Origin: Rachycentron canadum
Lineage: Eukaryota > Chordata > Actinopteri > Carangiformes > Rachycentridae
Direction of reading: 5' to 3'
DNA length: 64,000 nucleotides
Assembly (NCBI GenBank): GCA_038496675.1
Contig: CM076652.1
Span: 12,842,710 to 12,906,709, forward strand
The notes under the pieces were generated by a model. It searched no databases. It was not told the DNA's origin and was given only the letters and a program-made list of their open reading frames with translations. The position numbers were made by a program, and so were the translations under genes. This document shows, piece after piece, positions 11,901 through 25,876 of this stretch. Each line of letters starts with the position of its first letter. Position 1 is the stretch's first letter.

Positions 11901-14900
11901 CAGGGCCTCACGCATAGACTTCTGCTTCACTAGAGGGACCCTGATGAAGTAGGAAGCAAAAACTTTCACTTTCAGTCATTTTAGAAGAGGACCTTAAAGA
12001 GGACCCTTAAACTGTCTCATGCTAGAATTAATGGAAAGAGATCGTTTTCTTACTTGACAAGTCCCTCTGCGAGCACCACACAGACCAGAACAGCAACAAG
12101 ACACTTCATGATCCCTCCTGCTTACACAGCTCTCCTGAATGGATACAACTAAACTTGGATCTGAACAGGTTTTATATACACCTTTTTGGTCCCATATCAG
12201 TCAGACTGTTATCAAAATTTCAGGCATATCAGCTCAGACAGGGTGACCTCTACAGCCTTTTCCTTTGAAGCCATAGGTAATTTGTACATCTAACATTCAA
12301 CACTCTACAAACAGCAAAAAAAACTCCTAAACAAACATTATGTAACAAAGATATACTCAGATGTTATTCACTTGGTTATTCCTGGTGGAATAATGTAGTG
12401 ATGGCAATAATTAATATATTTATTTATATCTAGCCCTTTAAGTAAAGTTAAATATTGTTATTGTGCTATGATCATGAAAGTATTAAAGATAAATATTATT
12501 ATTTTACATGAAATCAGTTAAATGAAGTGGTTGCATTTTTGCAAGTCAAAAATCTCATATGATAAATGTGTTGAAGAAATCAAAGCTGAGTCTTGAGCTA
12601 TGGCTTTGAGATAGCATTATGAATTCATTTCTACCCTTTATAATTACATATTTTCTGCAGGCATATCTACATGCTGTTGTAAATCCCCAAGATGCCATTT
12701 TTAGTACAATAGTGCACTATTATCTGATTAGATATACACATACTGCATATCAATAGCAAGGTCAAGCTGAATAGTTTGTAGACAGCTGTATTTTCTGCAA
12801 ATGGAAAATCAATGTGTTATATCTAGGCTTCAGTATCAGTTGCACCTTAACCACACAATTTTATCAAAACTTTTTGTGCTATTCATCTTATCATAACTTT
12901 TTATGTTTGATAGATTTTTTCCTCCCTTAGATTAAATAAAGATTAGACTTTTTAAAACATTATGCATTTATATACATGACATGCAGTTGAAATGAAACTT
13001 AGATTTTGCTCATTAATTGATTGTTTTCTTTGTGCTTTGAACTATTGTAATCGAAGTTCCACTCCTGCAAATGACATACACTTTTCATAACTTGGATTTA
13101 AAACCACTCTTTTACCCTATAATATCTCCTTCATGATTACCTTTGCTGGTATTTTCTCTCAGTTGCACAGTGTTGTACATTAAAGTAGACCAGTAGCATT
13201 GGGAAGCTCTGATTACTGTGACTTTTTCATCACCTACTTTGTTTCACTTTTAGATGCATCAGCATATTCTCATGTGCTCCTTGGGACTAATGACATTGTG
13301 TAAACAGAACCCCTCTATGAACATGTGATGTAAGCTTGCATCCATACGTAATATGTGGAGTGTCCTTAGTGGGTGTCTTAGTGGGAGAACTGCAATGCAG
13401 CATTTCCTTCAACATATTGCAAGCCAACTGCTGTAGAACTGAGAGCCTGCTGAAACCAATGGGGCAAAGATGAGACAGAGTATAATCAACAAAACTTGCA
13501 ATGCCATGGCTCATTACAGAAACATATACACTTCCCTGCTGTCGTGTGCTGCTGCTCTAACTGGAAGTTGAGTAACTCTAGTAGAGGAAGCAACAGCTAA
13601 TAATTCACTTCCAACTCTTTGTAACATCCACAGTCCAGACACATATATGATTCTGCTAACTTAATCTGAAACGCTGGCATTTCATTTCAGTACTTCATGG
13701 GTTGCTACTTTTTTCAGTACCGCTGACATGTGTCAAACCTTGTTAGTATGGCTTGGTGAAAGAGAAGAGAAGGCAGAAGATGTGGGTGTTTGCGTGGCTG
13801 CCTGTGTCCTGTATGTGAGACTGAGACCCAGATAGAGTGTGACAGACTATGAGTTAGAGCAGGTTTCCCTTAGAACAGGGCTCAGTGTGTGGGAATAAAT
13901 CAATGAGAAATTCCCCTACGGAGCGTTCACTGATCAAACAGCCATACTGCAGATTAAAATGTTCTTTTTCATGACATGTAGTGAATATACTGTCTCTCGT
14001 GGATTTCCAGGCCATCCCACGACATCAGCCTGGAGGAGTTTGATGATGAAGATCTCTCTGAAATAACAGATGACTGTGGGATTGGACTCAACTATGACTC
14101 TGATCCATATGAAAAGGTGAGATTCTTTGTTTTTATGTTGTTACATTTATTGATATTTAACATATTTGTTGCTTTGTGTCTCCAGTATATAAACTCACAA
14201 ACCTATAGTTTGGATGCATTTAAATAAAGTAGTCATTTGTTTCTATAGATTGAAACTTTCAGCATCATAGGTGATCAATAGCAACACGAGTGGACAAATG
14301 TTAAGCACAATAACAAGAAAAATATGAATTTAAGAATGAAAGACAGAGTCTGACCTGGTTTTTATAGCTATTTAGTGTTGAGAACTGCTCATTTGCACAT
14401 GGACATCTTATATAAGAACTTCTGTAGCTCTATATCTTCAGGCTACCTAGCTTACCAGCATTGCAGTTTTAACAACAATGGCCATAAGCTTTATATTATA
14501 ATAATGACAGGGACAAGATGAGAAATATTCATGGCTGTGTTAAAGTGAAAGACTCTGCTGAAGAACTCTCCATGTTAGATCAAACATTATACCTTCTGGC
14601 ACACATTCGCTAAACATCTAATATAACATGTAGTATAAATGTAATGTAATATAATGTAACGTAATGTACTCTTGTGTAATCGTGCACTTAGCCTTCTGTT
14701 CATGTGACTGTGTTGATGTATATGCTAATAAATTGAGTCATTAGCTGAACTATTGTGTCACCCCATCCCCTCTCTCTCTCTCTTTCTCTCTGTCTCTCTG
14801 ACTGTCTCTCTCTCTTTCTCTCTCCTTCCTGTTGGATGTAAATGTTTTATGCTGGTGGCGTGGAGCCACAGCTGCAGCAGAGGGTGGGTGACCCAGTGCA

Positions 14901-17900
14901 GTTTGCTGCTATGCAGAGACAACCTCCTTCCCTCCCTCCCTCCGTCCCCCTCCCTCCCTCCCATATGTCTACCCTTCCCTCCCTGCTATGCAGAGTGTTG
15001 CTCAGAGACAGAGCTCAGATTCCCTCCTCTCTTGTTCTCTGCCACCTCTCCACTCCCTCTCCTTTCAAAGCTTCCTGACTTTCTCTCTCTTGCTCCTCTG
15101 TACCGAAATGATTTAGCTCAGGGATGGTTAGCTCTGAGGTTTAAGCTCTTGGTATAAATCTGTGCTAGATATTTTGCTTCCTCCACTTTAATCCACTAAC
15201 AAAACACATCATGGACAGCCAGCAAAGCCCTTCTGTAACAAAGCTTGGTTTTGCATTGCATATGAGGAAACCTCCAGAGAGAGAAAGACTTAATAGACTG
15301 GATTTTTTTTTTCTTATCATGCTAAAGCAGTCACACAAAACCGTGCATCCATACCCTCTCTCTCTTCTCTGCCTCACACATGGGGTCACACACGCACACC
15401 AAACAAACCTCAGCGCTGCCCCTGAATGCTCACTTCACAAACAAGAGTGTCAGTCCTTGTTATGTTACATCATTGCCCAGAGGAAGTAATGTTGCTGACA
15501 TGGGATGGGTGAGACACACACCCAGTTGCCATCTTAGTATGTGCAGAGGAGACAGATAATTTCATGTGTAGGGTATTTAGCCTGGTGTTTGATTTTGCTT
15601 GCATCAGGAGGGTGTGTGACATTTGTCAGCTCATCAGCAACAGTCCCTCCCTTGTGCACCGCACTCTGGTGGAGGTAGAGGCATTTCGTTTTCATGCCAG
15701 TATGATTTGGTCATATTGGGCAGCATGTCTTTGATGTTTTGGAGAAACGACCAATCTAAACAGTGAGATTATCCTACAGCCCCAATCCCCAGCTCTGATT
15801 AATTCTAATTCGTTATGGGGTTCAGGTCTTAATCTGCAAAACCCTTTAGATCAGAACTTAGCCTTTATGAAGACAGGACATACGCACACATATGAACAAA
15901 AGCGAACAGACACGTATTTAAATAGCTTATTCTGTCATCTGAAGCTGATGGCATGTAATTAAAGATCATTCGTCGGGTTGTTATCAATGTCAGATTTTCT
16001 TTCTTAGAGGAATGGGTCATTTCTGGCCAAATGCCTAAATGCTTTAACAGTTTTGGCTTGGGCTGTCCTTTCCTACTATCTGTGATGTCACTGGGGATTC
16101 AGCTTGACAATGTGTTTTCACACGTGTGATTTCCTTTTTTGTTTTGCTATGACCTTTAATTTTTTTAACCCAGCATAACAAGCAGAGAACACAACAGAAG
16201 GAGTCTCTCCTTCCCCTCTCTCTCACACACACACACATACACAAACACCCTGCTGTTTCTGCCTCATCTTGCCTCCGATTCTTCTCCCCCTCCAGAGCCT
16301 TAATTGAATACCATGAGCACATGCATAATTCAGTATGTGAGCAATGGTGTCTGTGTCTGAGTTCAAAATGTGGAAATGTACAGAAACACTGATAGATGGA
16401 GGCCATCACTCACTGGGTGGTCTCCATTATTGGGAGACTTATCATTCCAGCATAAACCTTACCCACATTACAAGCTATATTTGGTAAATCGGGCTTAGGT
16501 GGCCCTCACATACAGAAACAATTCATGCTCATCATTGTACAAACAAAATAAATGCAGAGATGTACCGTAAGCACAGTTGCTTCCTTCCTTTCCTATGTGG
16601 TTCAAACAAGATGTGAGATAAACACAGAAAATGAAGATATTTATGTGGAGCCCAAAGATGCACCGCTGAATGATTGTATGCACCAATTAAACAATCCCCA
16701 ATTAAAAATAAGGGAAAGCCAACTCCAGCACATTTACACTAATTGGGCAGCATCATGGTCAATCAACAGCTGTATATTAGTTGGCCCAGATGATTGGTAT
16801 CACTATCTTCTTTGTTTGCCGCCGACCCACTGCCTGTTAGATCTTAACACACCACTTAATTCTCAGCCTCCTCTTCTTTTCACTAAAATTTATGGGTCCC
16901 TGGTGTCCTCTTCATTCACGAGGACATACAGCCAATGCTCGCTTGAGGACTCTGTCCTCGGGTACTCTCATCTGTCTGGTGCTGTCTCTGTCAGCTGGTC
17001 GGTTTAAGCAAGATGGCCCCCGCAGTTCAATCCAAAGCCTCTGCTCTCTCCACTTCTGAGGGCAGTGTTGTATAGTGGAACTGCCATCTCACGGTCTTCT
17101 CATGGGCAGCAGTCAGTAGGTATAGAAATAGTCATGCTGAACAAACCTGTGGTCTGCTAATTAGAAACCAAAAAGCTGCTATGTCTCCATTTTTTTTTTT
17201 TTTTTGGCATAGTGATGTCTCTTTTCTGATCAGCATGCAGAGACACTGCACTATTGAGCTGCTGCTGAAGAGCAGAAATGAGCTGTTTACAAAAGATGTA
17301 AGTAATACATGAGGGTATTTGTAACTGCTTGGTGTGTCTGTGTATGATACAAGGAAAAACATTTTGCCTGTAGACTTATTTAATTTATATTGAATACATT
17401 TGTGCTCTCTGATGCTTGTGAGTGTGTACGATAAAACCAGACAATATCAAATACTTAAACAAAAGATAAACAAATAGATAATTATATCTATATTTGATTA
17501 TATGTATGTACAATATATACAAATAGATATTAAAATATAACAAAAGTAGCAACGAATAAGGGATATTGCACAGATGGTGTGTGTTAATTATATTCAGTTC
17601 TTGGTGTGTGTGTGGTCTACCGGGTGCAGTATTTGTTATACAATCTGACAGCAAGCATCAGGAAGGAAAGACCCACGATGTCTCTCCGTCACACACCGCC
17701 GGTGCAGCAGCCTGTCACTGAAAGACCCACTCAGTGCTGTCAGTGTCCTGCATGGGATGGGAGATGTTCTCAAACAAGGATGATAGCTTATGCATTATCC
17801 TCCTGTTGCCCACCACCTCCACTAGGTCAAAGGGGTGATCCCAAAAAAGAGCTGGTGTTCTTGATCAGATCATAAGAGGGTTAAATGCCTCCCTTGTCAG

Positions 17901-20900
17901 CAGGAGAGCATACTTGTATAAGTCTGCTTGGTAACAGAGAAGGGACAGTCACAGGGCTGGATGTCCTTGGGAACTGGAGACCATGGGGATCGATTCTCGC
18001 CAACACACAGCTCTTATTTATAGTTCTCTCTCTTTCTTTAAGCCTGCCTGCCTGCCTGCCTGTCAGTTGGCTTCACTAAAGGATGTCTCCTGACAGTGCA
18101 GATTATTCTCACAGGCAGATGTGGCATTTTCACAACCCCATTGATAGATCTCTAGATTTTTACAGTGTAATGGAGTTATATGTCACATATCCTCAGTGAT
18201 CGATTATAATGGGTTAGTGTAGTGAGAAACAGCATTTTGAATCTTTACAATAGGTTATCAACTGAGAATTCATATCTATTTACAAATAATATGCTATTGC
18301 ACCAATGCACCAATTTAATACAATTCCCTGCAGCTGAATCACAGAAAAATTAGATATGTTAATTAGTTATCAGTCTGCATATTCATGCGCACTCTCTGGG
18401 TAATAGACTGAGCGTTGATTTCTGTTGCTGTGGCATAAAGTGGATGCACCAGACGTCAGCAGAATTGCGTGTAGTGGATGAGCTTTGATTCAGCCATTAA
18501 AATAGACTGCACCGAGAGGTAGAAAAACTGCAGAGCTTTTCAAACTGGAAACACGATAAATCAATCCCAGTGTTTCGCTTTGTGGAATCAATTCAAAGTA
18601 AGGAAGATGATCAAAAAATATAAACCATAAATGTTTGTAATCATGACACAATCAGTCTATGAAAATATCAATGCAGCAGCTTTTATTAACATTTTTTAAA
18701 ATTATTTTTATAGATCACCAGCAATACTGGACTTTTCAGGTAGTAGAGTAAGGATCAATACTGTTGGGGCAATAATAACTTTGAAACATGATCATAAAGT
18801 GTTAGATCAAACAATTTCTCTTCATAATATGTAAGCAATTGTGCTGGGCCACAGACTGTGCAGTTCAGCAAACAGTGTGAGGTTTTGTGTTTCTACTGTA
18901 CTGTAGACCCCAGATCAACACACCTGAAGTCTGGCAAACAAGGCTACATGGCAACACACGTCTAGGGAGGTGTGGTCTGTTAAACCTCAAAGTCATTTAG
19001 TGCACCACTTTCCAGTAAAGCATCTGAAACCTGAGAGATGTGGGATTGATCCAATCCCATTTCATTCCTCTTCTTCTCTGCCTTACCTACACACATACAC
19101 CCCCCCCAAACACACACACACACATACACAGTTGCCCACTACAGTGTTTTGATGTGCGTATATGTGTGTCTATATTTTACAAACGCCCTCTGTGTAATCA
19201 AAGAACAGTGTGTTGCATGCTGTCCATCTGTGTTCTCCCAGCTCTTTTCATCTCTCAGACAGGCTTGTTCTTGGCAAAACTATTAAATGAAAAATGAAGT
19301 AGTGTACTATGGAAGGTAGCATTTTTTCCCTGCTGTGTTTGCTTACAGCATAATAGTTTCCCCTCTGCTGTCAAAACTGAAGATGCTTTGATTAGTGCAT
19401 CTATTATTTGACATTTGCTGAGCGTGTGTTACTAACTTGTTAAGTCTCTCTTTCTTTTCTGGGGTCAGGATTCCCTCATTCTGGAGAAGAGTGACATGCA
19501 CCACCCAGTCTGCTCCTTCCAGGATGACTTCCAAGAGTTTGAGATGATTGACGATGAAGATGAGGATGATGAGGAGGAAGAAGAAGAGGATGAAGAGGTC
19601 GACCCTGATGCGCCCCCATCCCCCTCTGCCTCCCCTCCTCTCTCCCCTACTCTTGGTACTCTAAAGAGCAGACCCACCACACTGAACCTCACCACTGCTG
19701 TGTCACAGGTAAGCAGACTAAAGCTCTGCCCCAGCCAGCCAGCACTATGCATAGTGTTATTCTTTATAATAGTTTAGTAATAGTAAAATCTTGTTAAATG
19801 CTTCTTCTATCTTATCTTATTAGGATTCTCTGAACAACAACAGCAGCCTGTCCCCAAAGAAGGGAAGCTGGCAGGACTCCTTACGCAACCCTGCCTCACA
19901 GGGTGAGTACACAATCACTTTTCTGGAATAAATTAGGTGTGGAAAGTGAACATGTTCTCATTTGCATTTGTATTAATTTGTGTGTCCATTAGACATGATA
20001 CCACTCACGCAAGATGTTGCAAATTTTATTTTGGTGGAATAAACATATTGTTTTAATATTCAAATATTACAGCAGCAGCTTTAATTAATCTATCTGCACA
20101 ACTCTGAAGTCAGCGAGGGATTTCCTGATTGTATTTACCCCCAGAAAATCACTTATAAATGTCTTAGAAAATGGCATTGATTGACTCAAGTGAGGTGCCA
20201 AAATCCTTAATAATTATCACAATAATTATTATGAAATTACAGCGATCCGAAGAACATATCTAATCAGATTTAACAGCATTTATTTTTTTCACCTTAACAC
20301 TTTTAGTTATTGACCTATATGGCTTGTTGCCTTCAAAGGCAACTCAGTTACTATAAATTATAATTTAAAATATATACTCTACCTCTAGGCCGTCTGTCTC
20401 CAACCCACTCATGTCTGGAGGATGGTAGCCATGTGACAGGCCAGTGTCCAGCCTTTCCAGTTTCCCAGGCACCAGGGTCTCAGAGCAAAGGTACTCCACC
20501 AAAACAGGCAGGGGAGGGTGGGAACCCCCAGTCCCCTCACAGGCCCCTCCTCTGCGACATGGAGGGCAACAGGCGGGAGAGGCCCGAATACGGTAACAAG
20601 AAGGCCAGCCCAGCAAGCTTAGGGCTCATTCCATTAACATCAGTGTCATTCGTGAGATGCAGTAATGTGACATGAATTTGACTTGTTGAGTGATATAAAA
20701 GTTCAGCAAAACATCATCATGTTGATTCTTACAAAGCAAATTATACCAGGGAATTAAATTAGTGTCTCGCTAATTAAGTTTTCTGAACTTGCTTATCTTC
20801 ACAACGATGAGAAATACCTTCACCTTGTATCGCTCTTCATTCATTCTTCTTTATACCTTTTCTTTCAAGTCCCCTGACCTGTCTCCTTTCTCCCTTTCTT

Positions 20901-23900
20901 TGAATTTGCTACCAAATCTACTTCATAATCCTTTATTTTCTTTCTCTTATGCCCTTTCTTGTTTCTCCACACCCTTTTTTATCTTTGTAGGCTCATTTGG
21001 TCAACATAAGTCCCACCCATGCACTGGTGATGTCACTGAGCCAAAGGCTGACCCTTCGATCCAGACGACCAGAGTACCCTCCGTAGATGAGCACTCTCAG
21101 TGTTCGGACACGGAGGTGGACCATGACCTCAACAGCGACCACAATCACAAACATTCAAACAGACGAGCCACAGACACCTACACAATCACCAGCGAGTCAG
21201 GTCTGGAGCCAGAGAATGATCCAGACCCAGATGGAACCAGTCGCTGCTTGTCATCCACTGCACCAATGGGGGCCAACGATGGTGCAGACACACCTTTGTC
21301 TGATGAGGAGCTAGAGAAGGACTTTGAAGTGGAGTTCATGTGTAAGGAGACCTATGATATGGTGTGTAAGGAGAATCAGTCGTCATATGTTGAATTCCCA
21401 TCAATTGAACCCTCTGAGCCTCCCTCCTTCTCCAGCTATGTGTCCTCCAGCCGCTCAGATGCTCTCGACCAATCCAACAGTTCAGATGCTCCCGCAACTT
21501 CTGCCGTGGAGGCAGCCGCTAATGACTCTACCTCTCCATCCTCAGATCCAGGCATAGCCGATATGAATCAACGAGGTTACATAACCTCAGACCAGGACAA
21601 GGACCTCAGCTCTCCAGGCTCTGACTCTGACATTGAAGGAGAGCTGGAGGCAGCATTTGCCTGTGGAGGTCCCGTTGTATCGAACATGATCTCTTCTATC
21701 TCAGAGACAGAGCTGGACCTTACCAGTGATGACAGTAGCAGTGGACGCTCATCTCATCTCACCAACTCCATTGAGGAGGCCAGCTCACCTACATCAGACC
21801 AGGAACTGGACCCAGATACAGAGTTAGAGCAGGACAGTGGTATTGTTGGACTGAAAGCGTCTCTACTCCTGGGCCAGCCTGACCCAATTAAAGAAGGGTC
21901 TCCTCTACCATCCCCTTCCCCTCTCCCCTCACCCACTATTGCTACGCCATCCCCTGTTGACTCACCCATCTTACCTCCTGAGTCCTATGATGATGGCCAA
22001 GCTCTCATGGGGTTGCAAAATATGGATGATGAGCTGTCCTGTGAGCACCAGGCTGACCCCGATGAGACGTTGCCGCCAGCCCAGTGCTGTGAGGACAGTT
22101 TGTCCAGACAGATGGTGCTCCAGATAGAACCAGACCACAGTCTAGAGAGCTTCAAACGGTCCTTCTACCTGCCAGTGGGACCCAGGCTAATGCCAAGTGC
22201 AGATGAATATGATGAAACAAGTGAGGGAGAATCAGAATCAGAAAGTGAAGATGACCTGAGTGAAAACTCAGACTCACCTTGGCTGCTCAGCAATTTGGTC
22301 AACAGGATGATCTCAGAGGGCTCATACCCAATTAGCTGTCCCGAAGAGTGCTTCAAGAGGAAGGTGTCTGTGTCAGACACCATCTCACCATCCTCAGACA
22401 TTGGAGAAGGAGATGGTTTCAATGATGAGGATCGAGAGAAGAAAGTAGAGATGGAGGGATCAGAAGAAGAGGAGAAAGAGGGTGAAGGGTACAGTATGGA
22501 CAGGATGCAGCCTGGGGAAAAGAGGGGCATGGAGTCTTCAAAAGAAGGAGCAGTAAGAAGTCCTTGTCTTTATATGAACAACCCCACTGGTGACACCATA
22601 ACCCCTCTGATTTTAGAGCGCTGTGAAAACAATGGGAGGGAAACCACAGATTTTAATTCCTTGTATACCACTAAAGACTCTGAGAAGAACACAGGCAAAC
22701 CAACGAAGAATGGCAGGAGACAAGAGGAAGATGAAGAGCCCAATAATGATTTGATGATGATGGAGGGCAGGAAGGATCTGGACTCACCAAGCCTCAGTGA
22801 GAGTGTGGTCAGTGACAAGGATGAAGGTCGAGAGACTGAGCCCAGGCCAACGGGCCGTTCCTCAGCCTCCATTGAGCGTATCACCGAGGTCAAACACAGC
22901 CTGACACTGGACATCCCCACCGCCCAGACCAACCGCTGCTTTAGCCTTACCTACTCCACAGACAATGATGATGAGGACGACGACGGGGACTCTTATCCAT
23001 TCCTGGGTGGCTTGAGGAAGCAGTCCTACAGGGGTAGTGACTTGGAGCTTGACAGTTCACCGCCCATTGATCCCAGTGTGCAAGACCATCCCTTATCTGA
23101 CCATGACCTCCCACTGTGTGAGAAGGATCTGGCTCTAAGGCAACCAAATGAAGATGATGGACTGGCATATGACTCCATGAAGTACACGCTAGTGGTGGAT
23201 GAAAATACTACGTTGGAACTAGTCAGCCTCAGAAGGTATGAAAGATAGGAAAGTAATACTCCTCTGTGTTTAAACTGAACAGAGATAAAGGAATATTATT
23301 TGCATCATCATTCCAGCTGTAGATGACACAGCATCTTTATTTAGGCCTAACTGTAAAAGTAGTCATTGGAGATGCAGTGCTTGAGCTCTTTTTCAATTTA
23401 AACACTACCTTCTTGCCTGCCCAGTTTAATCCAGCAGTTTAACGATATTAGTGGCTGTTTACCCTCATATCTTGAAATCTTGTTATATCTCACAGGTGCA
23501 CATCTGTTCTGAGTGACGACAGTGAGCTTTCCACGCTATGTGACGAAGAGCCTTTGGGAACAGCTGAGGTGGGCTATGTTCGAGATGACGAGGAGGTGAG
23601 ACCAGAACTTCTCAGTTCTTCTGAGGACTCCTCTCCAGAGGCTGACCTCCCATTCTCCAAAAAGTTCCTCAACGTGTTCGTCAACAGCACCTCCCGCTCC
23701 TCAAGTAAGTCACGCAGAAGGCTTCTCTCTTGGATTTTGGGAAACACATTTTTTATTTTTCTGCTGACAAGTGGATGAGAAGATTGGTACCACTCATAAC
23801 TCTGTCCATTTGAATCTTCAGTCTGTTAGCTTAGCTTAGCATAAAGAATAAAATCAAGGGGTAACAGCTAACCTGACTATGTCCAAATATAAAAAATTAG

Positions 23901-25007
23901 CAGTCCTAAATATCCCCAATTTGTTTAATCTGTTATGAAGTCACTGTGCTGCTCCAAGAAGTAGTGCAGGATGTAATCCCTTGTAAAAAAAAAATCACTC
24001 CAATCTTTTACACTATAAAAAGATTTTTTTTTTTTTTTACCCTGCTTTCAGTCTCAATGCTAAGCAAAGCTAACTGACTGTAGCCTCATATTTACTGTAT
24101 AAGGATAGGAGTGGTATTGATCTTCTCATCTTACTCTCTGCAGGAAAGTGATTAAGTATATTTTCCTAATATTGAACTCCTTTAACTTAAGCCAATGGAA
24201 ATGATATACCCTACATGCCCAGCAGCATTATTGCTAAAATTATCCCTACATGGTCCTTAGGAAGAATATTACTGTATTAGGGTTTAACTCATTACTGTCA
24301 GCATGATGCATTAACATATGTTCCAAATTTGGCAGGGAGCCCACACAAGACCTATGGGAGGCCTCTACTTCCCAGTACACCCATCATCAATTTATTTATT
24401 TATTTTTTGACAAATCCAATTAGACTTAATTTAGACTTTTGCTCAGAAAGTTTAGATGAGAAATGTTGCCTCAACAAATAACATTCAGAGAATAAAAAAA
24501 GATATTTTTATTTTAGGACATTTAGATGTCAGTTTCATTTTATGAAGGTAGTTTTCAGGGCATTTGAGACTAACTGGTATGACTGGTATGTGTTTGCCAC
24601 ATAGGCACAGAATCCTTTGGACTTTTCTCCTGTACGATCAATGGAGAGGAGAGGGACCAAACACACAGAGCAGTCTACAGGTAAGACAACCTCACAACAC
24701 TTTGCCATATTTAACAATACGAGAACAGTGGGAGCTAATTTGCTGAGAATTAAAGCAAAAAGCTGATGAGCTAAGAAACAGTATGAATGAAATTAGTTCC
24801 ATTTTTTCAGTTGGAGCTAATGAGTTTTGCACCTGGGGAAAAATCCTTGCATAGATAAACAAAACAATAATTCTTTGAGGTTTGTGTGGTTTGGGGTCAT
24901 GTGCCAATAATGATAATAATGTGAGAGGAGGGGGGCAGATGTCTTAGTTACAGCTTGACTCAGATGCTGCAGGGAGGCCAGTGATAATCAGATCAACCAC
25001 CATCTGC

Positions 25008-25048
<41 letters not shown>

Positions 25049-25842
25049 TGTGAGAGCAACTGCATGCTCCTCCCTTCTAAACATGTACATGTTGTGTATG
25101 TGTAATTATGTATTTGCTTTACCACAGTCCTCTTTCCATTATCATGTCTCTACATTTAGAGCTCTTTGTCTCCCTCTTACACCCACCTCACCATCTTTCT
25201 TTGTCAGCTGTTTCATCACTCCTCTCTTTCTCCTCTCCCACTGGGAGTCACCTGAAACCTAAACAGATGCCTCGTGATCAAATGAACTCCAGTCTGTAGG
25301 ATGCTCAGCTGCAAGGATACCATGTAAGGACACACAGTTTAAGAGATGGTTTTCTTTTTTTCCTCACTGCTGCCCTCTGCAGATTTATTCCCAGACATGC
25401 AGATGAGCTGGAGCTGGATGTGGATGATCCTTTATATGTGGAGGAAGAAGAGGATGACTATTGGTACAGAGGCTATAACATGCGGACAGGGGAGAGGGGC
25501 ATCTTCCCTGCCTTTTATGCCCATGAGGTCATAGGCCAGTCTAAGGAGTTGTTGGGTGAGTGGAGAGATACACCTGCGGTCTTTTCACCTGTCTCAGTGT
25601 AAATCTCAGAAGAGTCACATGTTCTGTTTGTATGGCCCCATCCTACCCTGTAGGAATGAAAAGAAATCCAGCATGGATTGAGACTTTCAGCGTTCAGTTT
25701 TTGGGGTCTGTCGAGGTACCTTATCACCAAGGCAATGGTATTCTCTGTGCTGCCATGCAGAAGGTAAGCAAAGTGGAAAACAGCAAAACACATGCATAGT
25801 CACAAAGTATATGCACACAAAGTTTGCATCATTAATCTATAT

Positions 25843-25876
<34 letters not shown>

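Noticed and set aside
16552..17007. 151-codon open frame in mapk8ip2 intron 2
   Set aside because: No recognisable protein features, and it lies in the intron of a well-defined gene.
20789..20990. N-terminal extension of the large exon 6 open frame (begins MLIFTTMRN)
   Set aside because: This is intron 5 with a pyrimidine-rich end and a TTTGTAG acceptor at 20990. The phase and JIP2 homology start at 20991.
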